From the NCBI GenBank assembly GCA_028583685.1, contig JAMXIF010000032.1, positions 5,272,958 through 5,336,957 on the forward strand: 64,000 bases of DNA, in the 5' to 3' direction. Positions 1 to 11,174 of this stretch are shown piece by piece. A program made the position numbers and the translations under genes. The DNA comes from Petaurus breviceps papuanus. Lineage: Eukaryota; Chordata; Mammalia; Diprotodontia; Petauridae. Position 1 is the first letter of the stretch. Each line of letters begins with the position of its first letter. Under the pieces are notes generated by a model, which was given only the letters and a program-made list of their open reading frames with translations, was not told the origin of the DNA and made no database searches.

Positions 1-103
1 AGTTTAAATCAAGCCTCAGACGCTTGACACACTTACTAGCTGTGTAACTTTGGGCAAGTCACTTAACCTCAATTGCCCTCCAAAAAGCAAAAACAAAAAA
101 TCT
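1..103 (+). mobile_element. tRNA-derived SINE, cut by window edge
   Basis: The 3' two thirds of the short marsupial tRNA-headed SINE: CTAGCTGTG, then GGGCAAGTCACTTAA, then AATTGCCCTCC and an A-rich tail. The head lies outside the window. Confidence 0.85.
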
Positions 104-597
104 TCATTTATCCATTGCTCTCTCAGTCACTCAGATGTATAACCACAGCATTTTTTGACTTCTCCCTTTTCCTCATCCCCTCATATCTAATCAATTGCTC
201 ACTCCTATCCATTCTATCTCTACATCATCTTTCTCTTTCTCTCCATTCATAAGAATTGGGAGATGAAATGTTATGGAATAAGTCCTATTCTAGCTCTCAG
301 TAGTTGCCCCTGACCCACTTCATACATGCAGACAGACCTCCCCCGCCCCAAGATAAGAAGAAATAAATAAAAAACTGAATAAATATTAACTAGTTTACTC
401 TAATGCTATATAACATTCATGAGAGTCTAGATACTAGCTCAGGAGAGTGAAGTTAATCAGAATTTAGGCCATGCTCTACTTTACTATGAGGCCTGTTATA
501 ATGCCAGTGGCTGCTTGTGTTAGAGATGAGTTCCTAGACTCTGAGAAACTTTCTCAGAGTCTAAATAAGGTCCTAAGAGGAAGCCTTTTTTTTCTAT
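104..597. other. no recognised feature
   Basis: AT-rich sequence with a CT-rich stretch near 160-245. I see no repeat family or coding signal. Confidence 0.5.
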
Positions 598-599
598 AA

Positions 600-822
600 C
601 AGTTCTGAAATTTTTTTGTCACAGGACCTCTTTATACTTTTAAAAATTAAATGAGATCCTCCCCCTTTTCAGAACTTTTGTTTATTTTTGTTTTATCTAT
701 TGATATTTGCTATGTTTGAAATTAAATTTAGTATTATTATGACAATAGTTTTGATCTCAAGGACCCCCTGAAAGGATCTCAGGTACCCCCAAAGTCCTCA
801 GAACATACTTTGAGAATCACTG
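600..822. mobile_element. hAT/Charlie-like MITE
   Basis: Starts CAGTTCTGAAA and ends TTTGAGAATCACTG, which are imperfect inverted termini. The interior has GTCACAGGACC, TATTGATATTTGC and GGACCCCCTGAAAGG, which match a non-autonomous hAT family I recall from placental mammals. The eight flanking bases on each side agree at five positions, as expected for an old duplication. Orientation is arbitrary. Confidence 0.6.
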
Positions 823-934
823 CTCTCTAGGAACAGGTTCCAAATCAGTCACAGAATGAATCAGACTCTCTTTCCTTTCTCTCTCCCTTTTCCCCAACTA
901 ACCAGTTACAATTCACAAGAATCTAGAAGAGTAG

Positions 935-1091
935 GAGGCAGCTAGGTGGCACAATGAATAGAGCACCGGCCCTGGAGTCAGGAAGACCTGACTTCAAATC
1001 CAGCCTCAGATATTTAACACAAAAACTAGCTGTGTGACCTTGGGCAAGTCACTTTAACCCCAGTTGCCCTTCAAAAAGCAAAAAAAAAAAA
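935..1091 (+). mobile_element. tRNA-derived SINE, full length
   Basis: Complete copy starting GGCAGCTAGGTGGCAC and ending in a 13-base A run. It is flanked by a perfect 15 bp target duplication, AATCTAGAAGAGTAG, at 920-934 and 1092-1106. The perfect duplication suggests a fairly recent insertion. Confidence 0.93.
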
Positions 1092-1106
1092 AATCTAGAA
1101 GAGTAG

Positions 1107-1485
1107 ATCTAGCATCTTGTTTCTCTCCCTAATCACTGTGTTAGAGACAAAGAGAAGTAATAAGCACTCAGAGAGGAGAATGTTACACAGAAGGGTAAAG
1201 GTGGAAAAGTTCCTTTGGAGTAGTCCCTCCCTCCTTCCCCCACCTTCCCACAGTCTTCACTATTGGTGGATCTCACACAGATTTGAACATGGAAATTTTA
1301 TGAAGGGTCACTCTCCTTTTTCCTGTTCTTTTGTAAATTATGATTTATCACAAAAATTACTTCTCTGGATAATCATTTATTACCAAATGCAGGAATTTAA
1401 TGTGTATCTAACTTTTTTTTATTTTCATTTTAAGGAAAAAATCCTATGAACTCAGAAGTAGCACTAATTAAGATTCTGTGTATGA
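1107..1485. other. no recognised feature
   Basis: Contains a 110-codon open frame (1117-1449) with no recognisable domain. I read it as chance. Confidence 0.5.
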
Positions 1486-1489
1486 AGAA

Positions 1490-1665
1490 GAAATAGGTCA
1501 GTTTGTTTGAGGTGAAATAAGTCTAGAAAGATGATTTGGAGTCAAATAGGGAGCCATAGATACTTCTTGAGCAGAGAAGTGACATTGTAAAACCTTTGCT
1601 CATGTGATATCAATTTGGCAGTTGTTTTGAGGATGGATTAATAAGGGGAGAGCAGAGGCAGGGAG
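1490..1665 (-). mobile_element. L2 LINE fragment
   Basis: Reads as the reverse complement of the L2 ORF2 C-terminal region (GGGAGCCATAGA, TTGAGCAGAGAAGTGACAT, GGATGGATTA). Short and diverged. Confidence 0.6.
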
Positions 1666-2245
1666 AACAAACTCCTTGAGGGCAGGGTATGTGTCATATC
1701 ATTTTAATCTATCATTAAAGGTTTTTATTTTAAAGAAACAGACAAACAAAATTAGAACTAAAGGATTGTTGAATGTAGAATCTATAGCACTGGGTATTTT
1801 AAAGTTATCTTCCATATTCATATTTTCCTTCTGGTTGATATTTCAAGTTTGCATTTGTACTGTGGCCAATTTATGGAAAAGCATGGTTTGGTCTTTTTTT
1901 TTCCTTTAAAAGATCCATTTGTCAGTAATTATTTCAGTCTAATGTATTTTGTGTTACTGTAGACAATGTTTGTCATATTCTAGGTGCTCAATCATTAGTT
2001 CTTCCCATATTCCATCTTTCCATTTCCTCTATGGAAAGAAATAGGCTTTGATAGTCTCATTGTGAAAATTGTGAAAAGAGAAACTCTTTGGAGTTCTATG
2101 GTATTTTAATCTAGATAACCTTCCAAGCACAGAAAACTCCAATTTTTAAGGAATCTAAGCAAGTGGAAAGGGTCAGTAATGGGATTTTGTTTGCATGTTC
2201 TGCAAGGTATTTTGATTAAAAAGAAACAAATGACAAATAACACAA
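1666..2245. other. no recognised feature
   Basis: AT-rich sequence without a repeat or coding signal that I can name. Confidence 0.5.
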
Positions 2246-2247
2246 GC

Positions 2248-2450
2248 CAATGTCACAGATTGAAAGCTAAAAGGTACTTTATGGGCCATTGAGTTTGACT
2301 TCCTAATTTGACAGATGAGGAAACTGAGGCTCAGAGATGTTAAGTGACATACAATGTTATGCAGGTAGCAAAGCTGGAATACAAATTAAGATTCTCCAGC
2401 TCCAAATCCAGCACTTTTCCATTATTGCACACTCCACCATTTACAGAAAA
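2248..2450 (-). mobile_element. MIR-type CORE-SINE
   Basis: Shows the minus-strand MIR core ACAGATGAGGAAACTGAGGC followed by TTAAGTGACA. The upstream part reads GGTACTTTATGGGCCATTGAG, like the ancient therian SINE 3' half. Old and diverged. Confidence 0.7.
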
Positions 2451-2461
2451 AGCTGCAGGGA

Positions 2462-2765
2462 CAATAACAATAATATTTAGCATTTATATAGCACCTACTA
2501 TGTGCTGAGCACTGCGCTAGGTGCTTTACAAATATTATCTCATTTGATTTTCACAGCAACAATTCTAGGAGGCAGGTGTTACATTTTATTTATTTATTTA
2601 TTTATTATATTTATTATATATATATTTATTTATTTATTTACATTACATTTTACAGTTGAAGAAAATGAGAGAGGCTAAGTGACTTGCCCAAGGTCATACA
2701 GCTAGTAAGCACTCAACAATGATTCAACCCTACACATTCTCTGTCTCCTTGCATCTGTGGCTACG
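2462..2765 (-). mobile_element. MIR, nearly full length, split by an AT repeat
   Basis: Starts TAATATTTAGCATTTATATAGC and runs through CTACTATGTGCTGAGCACTG and TTATCTCATTTGA to GACTTGCCCAAGGTCATACA: the full minus-strand MIR order. A TTTA/TTATA microsatellite of about 60 bases (2585-2644) has expanded in the middle. Confidence 0.85.
2585..2644. repeat. (TTTA)n / (TATA)n microsatellite
   Basis: Runs of TTTA and TTATATA units inside the MIR. The run is long and nearly symmetrical, so length polymorphism is likely. Confidence 0.9.
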
Positions 2766-3229
2766 GTAACTCTATTAACTACAATAGTTGCTTAATTAGG
2801 ATACTTCGTTTTCCAATAATCCTGGATGGAGGGGAGCAAGGCATTGTGAAATTATGTCCTCCTGTTCTGATATGTACATTTACCCCTGTTTTTAGTGTAG
2901 TACCCATGACCTGTCTATACAGAGCTCCAGGGATGACCATGGTCAATGAATGTCCTGTGTTCGTGCACATGATAGAGAAAGATGGAGGCAGGTGAATTTA
3001 GAAAGGTTCAGGGTTCAAACATGGGAATAGGGATTTGGAAAATAATACTTTGCCTTCCAGTCTTTTCCTACATCCTGGAAGTCATTTTTGGATCAGATCC
3101 CTGCCGAGATTGTAACTTTTGCCTTCTGACCCTTAGGACATACCTTTACCTGCTGGGAAGAGACCACCTAGACCTCACAGGACACATCAACTTCTACTCT
3201 GAGGTTGGAGCTCAAGGAAGAGCCTTTGA
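2766..3229. other. no recognised feature
   Basis: I can assign no repeat family. A 102-codon frame at 2982-3290 has no domain I recognise. Confidence 0.45.
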
Positions 3230-5057
3230 ATCATCTAATCACCTGCATCCCTCAAATGACTTCTCTCCAACCACTGAAACTCTGCCTTGATTCATTCCTC
3301 ACTAGTTATCATACCTCCTCATTATCTCTCCTCATTCTCAGATGGTGAATCCCTTCCTTGTACAAACCCCATTCTTCATAATACAATAGCCGCTCTCTTA
3401 CTCCCATTTCACTCTCCCCTCTGTCTCCCAATGTCCAGTTCCAGATCTACTCACTGCTTCTACTTTGCTCTCTGGCATGCCTTCTGGAGAAGGAAATGGC
3501 AAACCACTCCAGTATCTTTGCCAAGAAAACCCCAAAGTGGTCACAAAGAGTCAGATCTACTGAAACAACTGAACTGGCATGCCCTATAGTGACTGCACTA
3601 TCCTTAATTTCTTATCTTGACCTCTTGGTGGATCATTTTCATGTTATACTAACCTCTACAATTGAGTCTCTTGCCCCCTTGTCCTATTGCTGATCATGCC
3701 TTGCCAAATCCCAACCTTAGACTACTCCCACCACCCACATCTAAAATTCCTATTCACATGCCTCTAAAAAAAAAGCTTGAGAAAGTCACAAAACCATGTA
3801 GAGTCCACCACAAATGTATGTTATATAGTCTGAACTGAGCCCTTACTGTGGGAAGGAGAATCCTTTGACAATCCTTTGATTCATTATCCCAGTAATCTTA
3901 ATGACTCTTCCAAACCTTTTCATCCCTCCTCAAGCTTCCCATGGCATCCCTCCCTCTCTTTCTCTCACCTGAGTCCTTATACTTTACTGAACAAAATTGA
4001 GACAAGAATTTTTACTTTTTTCCTCCCCCTCCTCCTCATCTCGTGTCCTTCAGCTGTTTTCCTCTACTACCCCCTCCTTCACCTCTGTCTCACATGAAGA
4101 AGTGACCTTCTCCTAACCAAGGTAAGCCCCACTACATTCACCCTTCATCCCCTTCTCCTGCAGGTTTCATCTTCTATTATCCCTTCTCTCACTGCTATTC
4201 AATCTTTCACTATCTACTGGCTGCTTCCCTGATGCCTACAAACTCTCTGAACCTTAAAAAAAAGCAACAACCCTCATTTGATCCCATTATCCTGATAGAT
4301 ATCATCTTGTATTTCTCCTCTCCACAGGGACTAAACTCCTTAAGAAAGCTAATCTAAAATCAGTGCCTCCATTTCCTCCCCTCTCAATCTTTTAACCCCT
4401 ACAATCTAGCTTTCAACCTTATTCAACCGAAACTACTCTCTCTTGAGTTACCAGTGATCTCTTAATTGCTAAATCTAATAACCTTTTCTCAGCCCTCATT
4501 TTCTTGACCTCTCTGTGTTAGTCTCTGATACTGCTGATCTCTCCCTTCTTGATGTTCTCTTATCTCTAGGCTTTTGGGACACTGCTCTCTCCTAGTCCTT
4601 CTACATGTCTAACTACTCCTCAGTTTTATTTACTAGATCTTCATCAAGTTCCTTTCTACTAACCATCAGTGGCTCACATGGTACCCCTCTGAGTTCTCTT
4701 CTCTTCACTGTATTTACTATCTCATTTAGTGGTCCCATCAGCTCCTGTGGGTTCAATTATCATCTCTATTAAAATCGTTGTTACATCTATATACCCAACT
4801 CAAACTTGTCTACTGAGCTTTAGTCTCATATCACTAATTTCCTCTTGTACATCTTAAATTGGATGCCCCATAAGCATCTCAAACTCAAAATGTCTAAAAC
4901 AGAATTCTATCTTTCCTTCTAAACTCTATCATCATCTGAACCTCCCTCATTATTGCCAAGAACACAACTCCTTCCAGTTGTCCAAGCTGGCAACCTTGGT
5001 AACATTTTTGATTCCTCACCTGTACTCTCCTCTTCCTGCCCCTTCACATTTTCAAAC
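3230..5057 (+). mobile_element. L2 LINE, ORF2 region, 3' truncated
   Basis: Pyrimidine-rich sense strand of an L2 (CR1/Jockey group) LINE. The part from about 3900 reads through CAGTGATCTCTTAATTGCT, TTCTTGACCTCTCTG and GGACACTGCTCTCTCCT in the order of the L2 reverse-transcriptase region, and ends near CAACCTTGGTAAC. The first 350 bases are less certain. All frames are broken. A Mar1 fragment sits at 3482-3573. Confidence 0.75.
3482..3573 (+). mobile_element. Mar1-type SINE, 3' part, with target duplication
   Basis: Only the Mar1 tail is present: GGAGAAGGAAATGGCAAACC, AGTATCTTTGCCAAGAAAAC and AAGAGTCAGA. CTGGCATGCC occurs at 3472-3481 and 3574-3583, so the copy inserted already 5'-truncated into the L2. 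Confidence 0.85.
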
Positions 5058-5765
5058 CACTGCCAAGACAAAGATCAGGAACTGGAGTTTTGCCCCACTG
5101 GAATTGAAGCCCATTTTGGATACTACTTTTCTTGAGTAACTCATGCCACCTTTGGGAGAGCCAATCAGAGTGCTTAGAGTTCCACTGGGCATCACTATGA
5201 AGTTGGTCCACCATAAAGTTTTATTTATTTATTTTTCAGTGAAAAGCCCTAGGTGAGCATCCTTGGCCCCTCTCAGTTAGGAGTCCCAAGATCTGAACTC
5301 TAGTTTTAGTTGTTTTTCAGCTGCCTTTCCCTGGAGGTATGATGCAAGAATGAGATAGATCCCTGATTGGGAATTCATATCAACCTGCTTTATTGCTACT
5401 ATTCTGATTAAAGTTTTATACCTTACCTTTTATTAGAAAAGTGCAATGAAAACCATCGGGTATTGAGTGGAAGGGGAGGAGTTTTCCTAATGAATAAGGA
5501 GGGAAAACAAGTTCTGATTGAATAATGCCAATCCCTAGACTCAGAACTTCAATACCAACCACAAAGAGATGGAGCTAAGAGGTAAGTGGCAGCCAGATGC
5601 CTTGAAAATCCTAGAAAGGTCAGATAGAACTCTTCCTGGTCCTGAGAAGTGCCTATGACAGATGGGGCTGCTGCCAGTGTTCTGATGTTGAATAGAATCA
5701 GGTGCTGATCACAAAGCCCCCTTCCAGTCACATTTTACAAATTATTTCCAGAGTAACTACATTTA
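5058..5765. other. no recognised feature
   Basis: Has a GCCAATCAGAG box and (TTTA)n near 5225, but no LTR ends that I could pair. Frames are at most 60 codons. Confidence 0.45.
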
Positions 5766-5769
5766 ACTC

Positions 5770-5950
5770 CCTCCATAGGATTCAGAGTTGGCAGGGACCT
5801 TAGAGAGCATAAGTCATCTAGTTAAATCCCCTCATTTATGTATAAGGAAACAAACTCAGAGACATTGAATGTCTTACCCAAGGTCATTCAGGATAAGAAT
5901 GTCTACTGAGTATTTAAACCTGTCTCATTTGAATCCAATTCTATATAGTA
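5770..5950 (-). mobile_element. MIR-type SINE
   Basis: Shows AGGGACCTTAGAGAGCA, then CCCCTCATTTA, then CCCAAGGTCATTCAGG, the minus-strand order of the ancient therian MIR-like SINE. Confidence 0.65.
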
Positions 5951-5980
5951 AAAGAAACACTTTAGTCAGTAATGGAGCAT

Positions 5981-6132
5981 GGGGCAACTAGGTGGCACAG
6001 TGGATAGAATGCTGATCCTGGAGTCAAGAGGACCTGAGTTAAAATGTGACCTCAGACCCTTGACACCAGATGTGTGATCTTAGGCAAGTCACTAAACCCC
6101 ACTTGCCCTGCCTTCCCCCTTCAAAAAAAAAA
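5981..6132 (+). mobile_element. tRNA-derived SINE, full length
   Basis: GGGGCAACTAGGTGGCACAG head, CCTGGAGTCAAGAGGACC box, and a CTTGCCCTGCCTTCCCCC tail ending in A10. Confidence 0.88.
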
Positions 6133-7121
6133 TAACTGGAGCAGGGTCTTCAAGGTATTTGATTTTTGTCCAAAGGACCCCAAGAGCTGCCATGGGGGAT
6201 ACTTAGTCCACAAAAGATTGAAACCTGAATTTGAGTCCAGAATAAAACTACACAAGAGAATTGATGAAGTCATTTGACTTGACCCTTCATTCTTTTCCTT
6301 TTCCTGGTTTTTTCTCTTGAGAGAGATTGCCATTCTGCCACTCCATCCCTTTTACATGGCCAAGAGCAGATAAGAAAGAATTCTCTGTGGATCAGGAGAC
6401 CACTGCTGGTGGCTTGCTGCTTGCATTTGCTACTGCTATTGAAGACAGGCTGAACAGCAAAGGCAAAAATTGGATAGATCTTGGAGAACAGTGGTGGCTG
6501 AGGCAGGAACCCAGAGCAGAGATAGGACCAAGGCAGTGAGATGCTCAGAGAGACCATATATCCAGCAAAGGCAGAGGCAGAGAGGGACTGGATTGGCAGT
6601 TGTGAGACTTCAGCTACTGGTGAGATTGGACTAGGAGACATCCCAAACCCTGACATTTTCCTGTTCTGTCCACTTCTTTGAAAAGTCAACCCTAGAAAAT
6701 GCTGAAGTCCAGTCTTTCACACAATGTACTAGCTGCGGAATTTGGGGGAGAAAATTGAACTTAACAGTTCCTTTATAGTTGTTTATTTTTATTTTTATTA
6801 TATTTCAATAAACCCTGTAGCCATAGGATTTTTTCCCCCTTGAATCTTATGAATGAGGTTGGTTGACAATGAGAGGGAAATTTCTCAGACAAGTAATGTC
6901 CAACTAATAGTTTTCCCAAGCTAAGTCAGGAGACATTAGAGGGAAATAAATAGGAGTTTGGGGAATTGGGATTCTTTATCAGGATCAGACGCTAAGGAGA
7001 TTACTGTGCATTTTTCTATTAAATGAATAACATGAATATGATTGGCCACAAAAAAAGAAAGAAACTGAGCTCTACTATTTTGGGGTCATACTTTTTGGCA
7101 CATGGTGCTTTTATATTCTAC
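6133..7121. other. no recognised feature
   Basis: Frames of 139 codons (minus, 6270-6689) and 70 codons (plus, 6327-6539) overlap here. Neither has a recognisable domain or splice context, so I treat both as chance. Confidence 0.45.
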
Positions 7122-7315
7122 AAAAGACATTTAGATTAGACAGTGATTCAAGACAATTCCAAAAGACTCATGATGGAAAATTCTATCCACATTCAGAGAC
7201 AAAACTGACGCAGTGTAAAGGCAGATTGAAGCACACTGTTTTCACTTTGTGTGTGTGTTTTTTTCTCTTTCTTCTTTCACAACATGACTAATATGGAAAT
7301 ATGTTTTACATGATT

Positions 7316-7372
7316 GCATGAATATATACATGTATATGTATACAAATATATATACATACACATATATGTATC
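7316..7372. repeat. TA/TG-rich microsatellite
   Basis: Alternating TATACATGTATATG-type sequence inside the L1 3' UTR. Confidence 0.8.
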
Positions 7373-7466
7373 CTATAGTAAATTGCTTAATGTCTTAGGG
7401 AGGAGGGAGGGGAGAAAAGGAGGGAGAAAATTAGGAACTCAAAATTTTATAAAAAATGAATGTCAA

Positions 7467-7626
7467 TGGGGCAGCCAGGTGGCTCAGCGAGTAAGAGCAC
7501 TGGCTCCAGTGTTGGGATGACCTGGGGATCAAATCTGGGCTCAGATACTTAGCACCACACCCAGAAATAACTGGCCGTGTAACCTTGAGCAAGTTACTTA
7601 ACCCTGATTGCTTTAAAAAAAAAAAA
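7467..7626 (+). mobile_element. tRNA-derived SINE, 'GAGTAAGAGCAC' variant
   Basis: Variant head GGCAGCCAGGTGGCTCAGCG and middle AGAAATAACTGGCCGTGTAA, distinct from the common SINE here. Target duplication GAATGTCAA at 7458-7466 and 7627-7635. It splits the L1 3' end. Confidence 0.88.
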
Positions 7627-7691
7627 GAATGTCAAAAATGGTCTTTATATACAATTGAAAAAATAAAATAGTATTTTTAAAAAGACATTTA

Positions 7692-7845
7692 GGGGTGGCT
7701 AGGTGGCACAGTGGATAGAGCACCAGCCCTAGAGTCAGGAGAACCTGACTTCAAATCCAGCCTCAGATACTTAACACAAAAACTAGTCATGTGACCTTGG
7801 GCAAGTCATTTAACCCTAATTGCCCTACCTTCCCCTCTCTTTAAA
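7692..7845 (+). mobile_element. tRNA-derived SINE in an L1 target duplication
   Basis: Full copy from GGGGTGGCTAGGTGGCAC to the T/A-rich tail. It sits directly after the L1's right-hand AAAAGACATTTA, and a third copy of that 12-mer follows it (7846-7857). Confidence 0.92.
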
Positions 7846-7954
7846 AAAAGACATTTATATTGGCAATAAAAAGTTCATTGGATTTACTCATAGTGAAAAT
7901 TTGCCTATAAGTACGATAATCTCAATCCTAGTACTAGATAAATATTATGAGATA

Positions 7955-8175
7955 GGAACTGGACCAGTGATTTCATTAGTATAGGAAACTCCTTGATTAT
8001 GAAATTCCCTTTACCCACAGGTCAATACCTTCCTTGCATTTATAATCTTAGGAAGTTGAGTATGGAGAGGTGAAATGCCTTGCTTGCTTCACACAGCCAG
8101 TATGTGTCAAAGACAGAACTCCAAGGAAGTATTCTTGGCTTTCATATTAGCTTTCTATCCACTACTCCATGCTTC
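7955..8175 (-). repeat. family Y repeat (unnamed, MIR-like half)
   Basis: One of four similar copies here (also near 15690, 21296 and 24960). Each starts with GATTTCATTGGTATAGG-ACTCC-like sequence and ends in a MIR-like CAGAGGCAGGACTT...TATCCACTA half. Probably an ancient therian SINE relative that I cannot name. Confidence 0.6.
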
Positions 8176-8311
8176 CTCTCAGAGAAATAATAAAGGTAGA
8201 AAAATTTGCAATTGTTGGTTTTTATAGTTTCTACTCTGAGAACCATTTAGTTCTTTTCTGTAAAAACTAAAATTTTCTCATCAGGAATTATTTCTCAATA
8301 GAAATGAAGAC

Positions 8312-8472
8312 ATGGGGCAGTTAGGTGGTGCAGTGAGTAAAGTGCAGGCCCTGGAGTCGGGAGGACCTGAGTTCGGTTCTGGCCTCAGACACTTAACACA
8401 AAAAAACTAGCTGTGTAACCTTGGGCAAGTTACTTAGCCCCAATTGCCCTCCAAAAAAGGCAAAAAAAAAAA
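8312..8472 (+). mobile_element. tRNA-derived SINE, full length
   Basis: Complete copy with A13 tail and a perfect 15 bp target duplication, AATAGAAATGAAGAC, at 8297-8311 and 8473-8487. Confidence 0.94.
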
Positions 8473-8487
8473 AATAGAAATGAAGAC

Positions 8488-9055
8488 TTCATTGCCTGCA
8501 GATTTTCTAGGAGATGGACTGTAATAAAAGATCATTTCAAATCTCTAAGTGGACACTGCTTCTTATTGAAGATTATTTATTATGGTCTTATATAATATGC
8601 TTGCTACTCTATAGATATTAAAAATTGAGAAATAAAGAAAAACTTCAAATATTTAGAAATATACATATTTTAGAAAAAACTTATTTTCATGTTGTAGCAT
8701 TACTAAGTACCTAGTGGATGTCAAGTCCTTTGTGAACTGGAAAACATCAAAAAAATTTTGAACAGTTACTAAGTACATTTCAAAATCTCTGTTGCGAAGT
8801 ACAACATCTAGTTATGCAATAGGTAATAATGTTGTAGTGAAGAGTTGCAGACAGAATTTAGCAATTGTAGGGAATCATGTGGGCCTCTTCTCTTTTCTTA
8901 ATCTTAGCAAGGGCTGTTCACCAAGCAGTGTGGGAAGGCTGCCTGTCCCACAGATCAGAAAGGGAGAGGGAACTGTCCTCTAAGCTTTAAGGAAAACATA
9001 ATGCCCAAAGCTGCTGAACTCTTATAGTCTCTGTTCTTTGTTATTCTGCTTTACC
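8488..9055. other. no recognised feature
   Basis: AT-rich, then neutral sequence. Nothing assignable. Confidence 0.5.
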
Positions 9056-9059
9056 TTCA

Positions 9060-10830
9060 CTTTTATTTTTTTTTTATTTTTTAATTAATTAATTAATTTT
9101 TAGTTTTCAACATTCATTTTTTTTGAGTTTTTGAATTTTGAGTTTTGAATTTTCTCCCCCATCCTCACCTCCCCCCTCCCCAAGACAGCATACAATCTGA
9201 TATAGGTTCTATTTATATATTCATATTAAACATATTTAGTCATGGCGTAAAGAAGAACTAGAACTAGTGGGAGGAACCACAGGAAAGAAGAAATAAAACA
9301 AAACAACAAAAGAGAAGGTGAGCAAATAGTATGCTTCCATCTACATTCAGACTCCAAAGTTCTTTCCTTGGATGTGGGTAGCATTTTCCATTGTGAGTCT
9401 TTTGGAGTTGCATCCTTGCATTTCCGAGAAGAGCTAAGTCTATCAAGGTCAGTCATCACACAATGTGTTTGTTGCTATGTACAATGTTCTCCTGGTTCTG
9501 CTCTTTTCACTCAGTCTCAGTTTATATTAGTCTTTCTAGGTTTTTCTGAAGTCTGTCTGCTCATCATTTCTTATAGCACAATAGTATTCCATTTCATTCA
9601 AAAACCATAAATTGTTCAGTCATTCCCTTATTGATGGAAGACTTCTCAATTACCAATTCTTTGTCCCCACAAAAACAGCTGCTGTAAATATTTTTGCACG
9701 TGTGTCCCTGTGTGTATCCCTCTCTTTCAAGTGTGTTTCTTGTAAACAACATATTGTAGGATCATGTTTTTTTAATTCACTCTGCTATCCACTTCCATTT
9801 TATGGGAGAGTTTATCCCATTCACATTCACAGTTATGACTACTATCTGTGACTTTCCCTCCATACTATTTTCTGTTATATTTATGCTTTTCTCTCTCATT
9901 TCTCCCTTTACCTCCTCACTAGAGTTTTGCTTTCCACTATCACCTCCCTAAGTCTGCCCTCCCTTCTATGAGCCCTCCTGTTTCTTCCCCTTTACCCTTA
10001 CTACTTCTTCACTCCCTTCTATTCACTCCCTCCCTTTTCTTTTCTCTTTCCTCTCCTACTTCCTATAGGGTAAGTTAGATTTCTTTATGGAAAATTGATA
10101 ATGTTATTTCCACTTTGAGCCAAATCTGATAAGAGTAAGGTTCAAATAATGCTCATCTCCCTCCCTTCTTTCCCTCTACTGTAATGGGTTTTTGTGCCTT
10201 TTAATATGATATAATTTAACCTTTTCTGCCTCCTCCTTTTTTCTTCTCCCAGCACAATTCCTTTTCACCACTTAATTAGATTTTTTATCATCACATCAAA
10301 GTCAACACCCTCTCTCTGTCTATGTATACCCCTTTTAAATGGGTAATAACAATACAATTCTCAAGAGTTGTAAATGAGGGGTGGGTAGGTGGTGCAGTGA
10401 AGAGAGCACCAGCCCTGGAGCCAGGAGGACCTGAGTTCGAATGTGGCCTCAGACACTTAACACAAAAACTAGCTGTGTGGCCTTGGGCAAGTCACTTAAT
10501 CCCAAATGCCCTCCAAAAAGAAAAGAAAAGAGTTACAAATAATATTTTCCCTTGTAGGGATTTAAACAGTTTGCGCTTATTAATAACATATTGTTTTTTT
10601 TTCTTTCCTATTTACTTTTTTATGCTTCTCTTGAGTCTGGTATTTGACAACCAAGTTTTCTGTTGAGTTCTGGTCTTTTCATCAGGAAAGTTTGGAAGTC
10701 CCCTATTTTGTTGAATATCTATTTCCTCTTCTGAAAGATTATGCTCAATTTTGCTGAGAAGCTTATCCTTGGTTATAATCCAAGCTCCTTTATTTGCCTT
10801 TACTTTTAAATCTTGCCTTTGAAAACGGTT
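9060..10830 (-). mobile_element. L1 with most of ORF2 missing
   Basis: Read on the minus strand, three L1 parts follow in order. First is the C-terminal part of ORF1 with the following spacer (about 10830-9860). Next is the start of ORF2 (about 9860-9726), encoding an endonuclease opening like VNVNGINSPIKW and ICCLQETHLK. Last, directly joined, come the ORF2 C-terminus and 3' UTR (9720-9060). The reverse transcriptase is absent. The copy is 5' truncated and carries a SINE at 10376-10528. Confidence 0.8.
10376..10528 (+). mobile_element. tRNA-derived SINE inside L1
   Basis: Full copy with a GAAAAGAAA tail. Target duplication AGAGTTGTAAAT (10364-10375) and AGAGTTACAAAT (10529-10540). Confidence 0.88.
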
Positions 10831-11174
10831 TTATTTTTATTTTTTGTTTTTCATATTACTTTAATTTTCAAATATATCTTTCCCATCCCTTGGAATAAAG
10901 AATAAAAAAGGGGGAAAAATCAACCTACACATTTACCATGTTTGACTTCCTTCCCCTTTTCCTTTCTTCCTTCCTGTCTGCTTGCATTCCTTCTTTCCTG
11001 TCTACCTGTATTCTATCCTTCCTTCCTGTGTTCTTTCCCTCTTTTTTGGACATGGTTAATTTTTTTTTTGTTTTGCATGAACATGTTTATAGTGGTTTTT
11101 TTTTTTCTTGCCTTCTCAATGGATGGAGGAAGAGATGGAGAGAATACAGAACTGAAAATAAAATTGAAGTCACA
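10831..11174 (+). repeat. pyrimidine-rich tract and L1-like 3' end
   Basis: 10945-11045 is a CTTC-rich imperfect repeat on the plus strand. 11085-11165 reads TTGCCTTCTCAATGGATGGAGG to GAAAATAAAATTGAAG, like the 3' end of another L1 subfamily. The boundaries are unclear. Confidence 0.5.

Larger units (their letters stand above)
7134..7679 (+). mobile_element. L1 3' end, 5' truncated, interrupted by a SINE
   Basis: Reads GACAATTCCAAAAGACTCATG, CACAACATGACTAATATGG, then a purine-rich GGAGGGAGGGGAG run and GAACTCAAAATTTTAT: the tail of the marsupial L1 3' UTR. The target duplication AAAAGACATTTA lies at 7122-7133 and 7680-7691. A TA-rich microsatellite (7316-7372) lies within it. Confidence 0.85.

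Noticed and set aside
935-1091. tRNA gene in SINE heads
   Set aside because: The heads derive from tRNA but lack a cloverleaf with intact acceptor stem; all have SINE bodies and A tails.
5058-5540. Possible LTR or promoter (CCAAT box at 5160)
   Set aside because: No matched termini, no poly(A) signal at a sensible distance, and no second copy in the window.
6270-6689. 139-codon minus-strand open frame
   Set aside because: No domain, and it overlaps a plus-strand frame. Low-complexity and Ser/Pro-rich; no splice or homology support.
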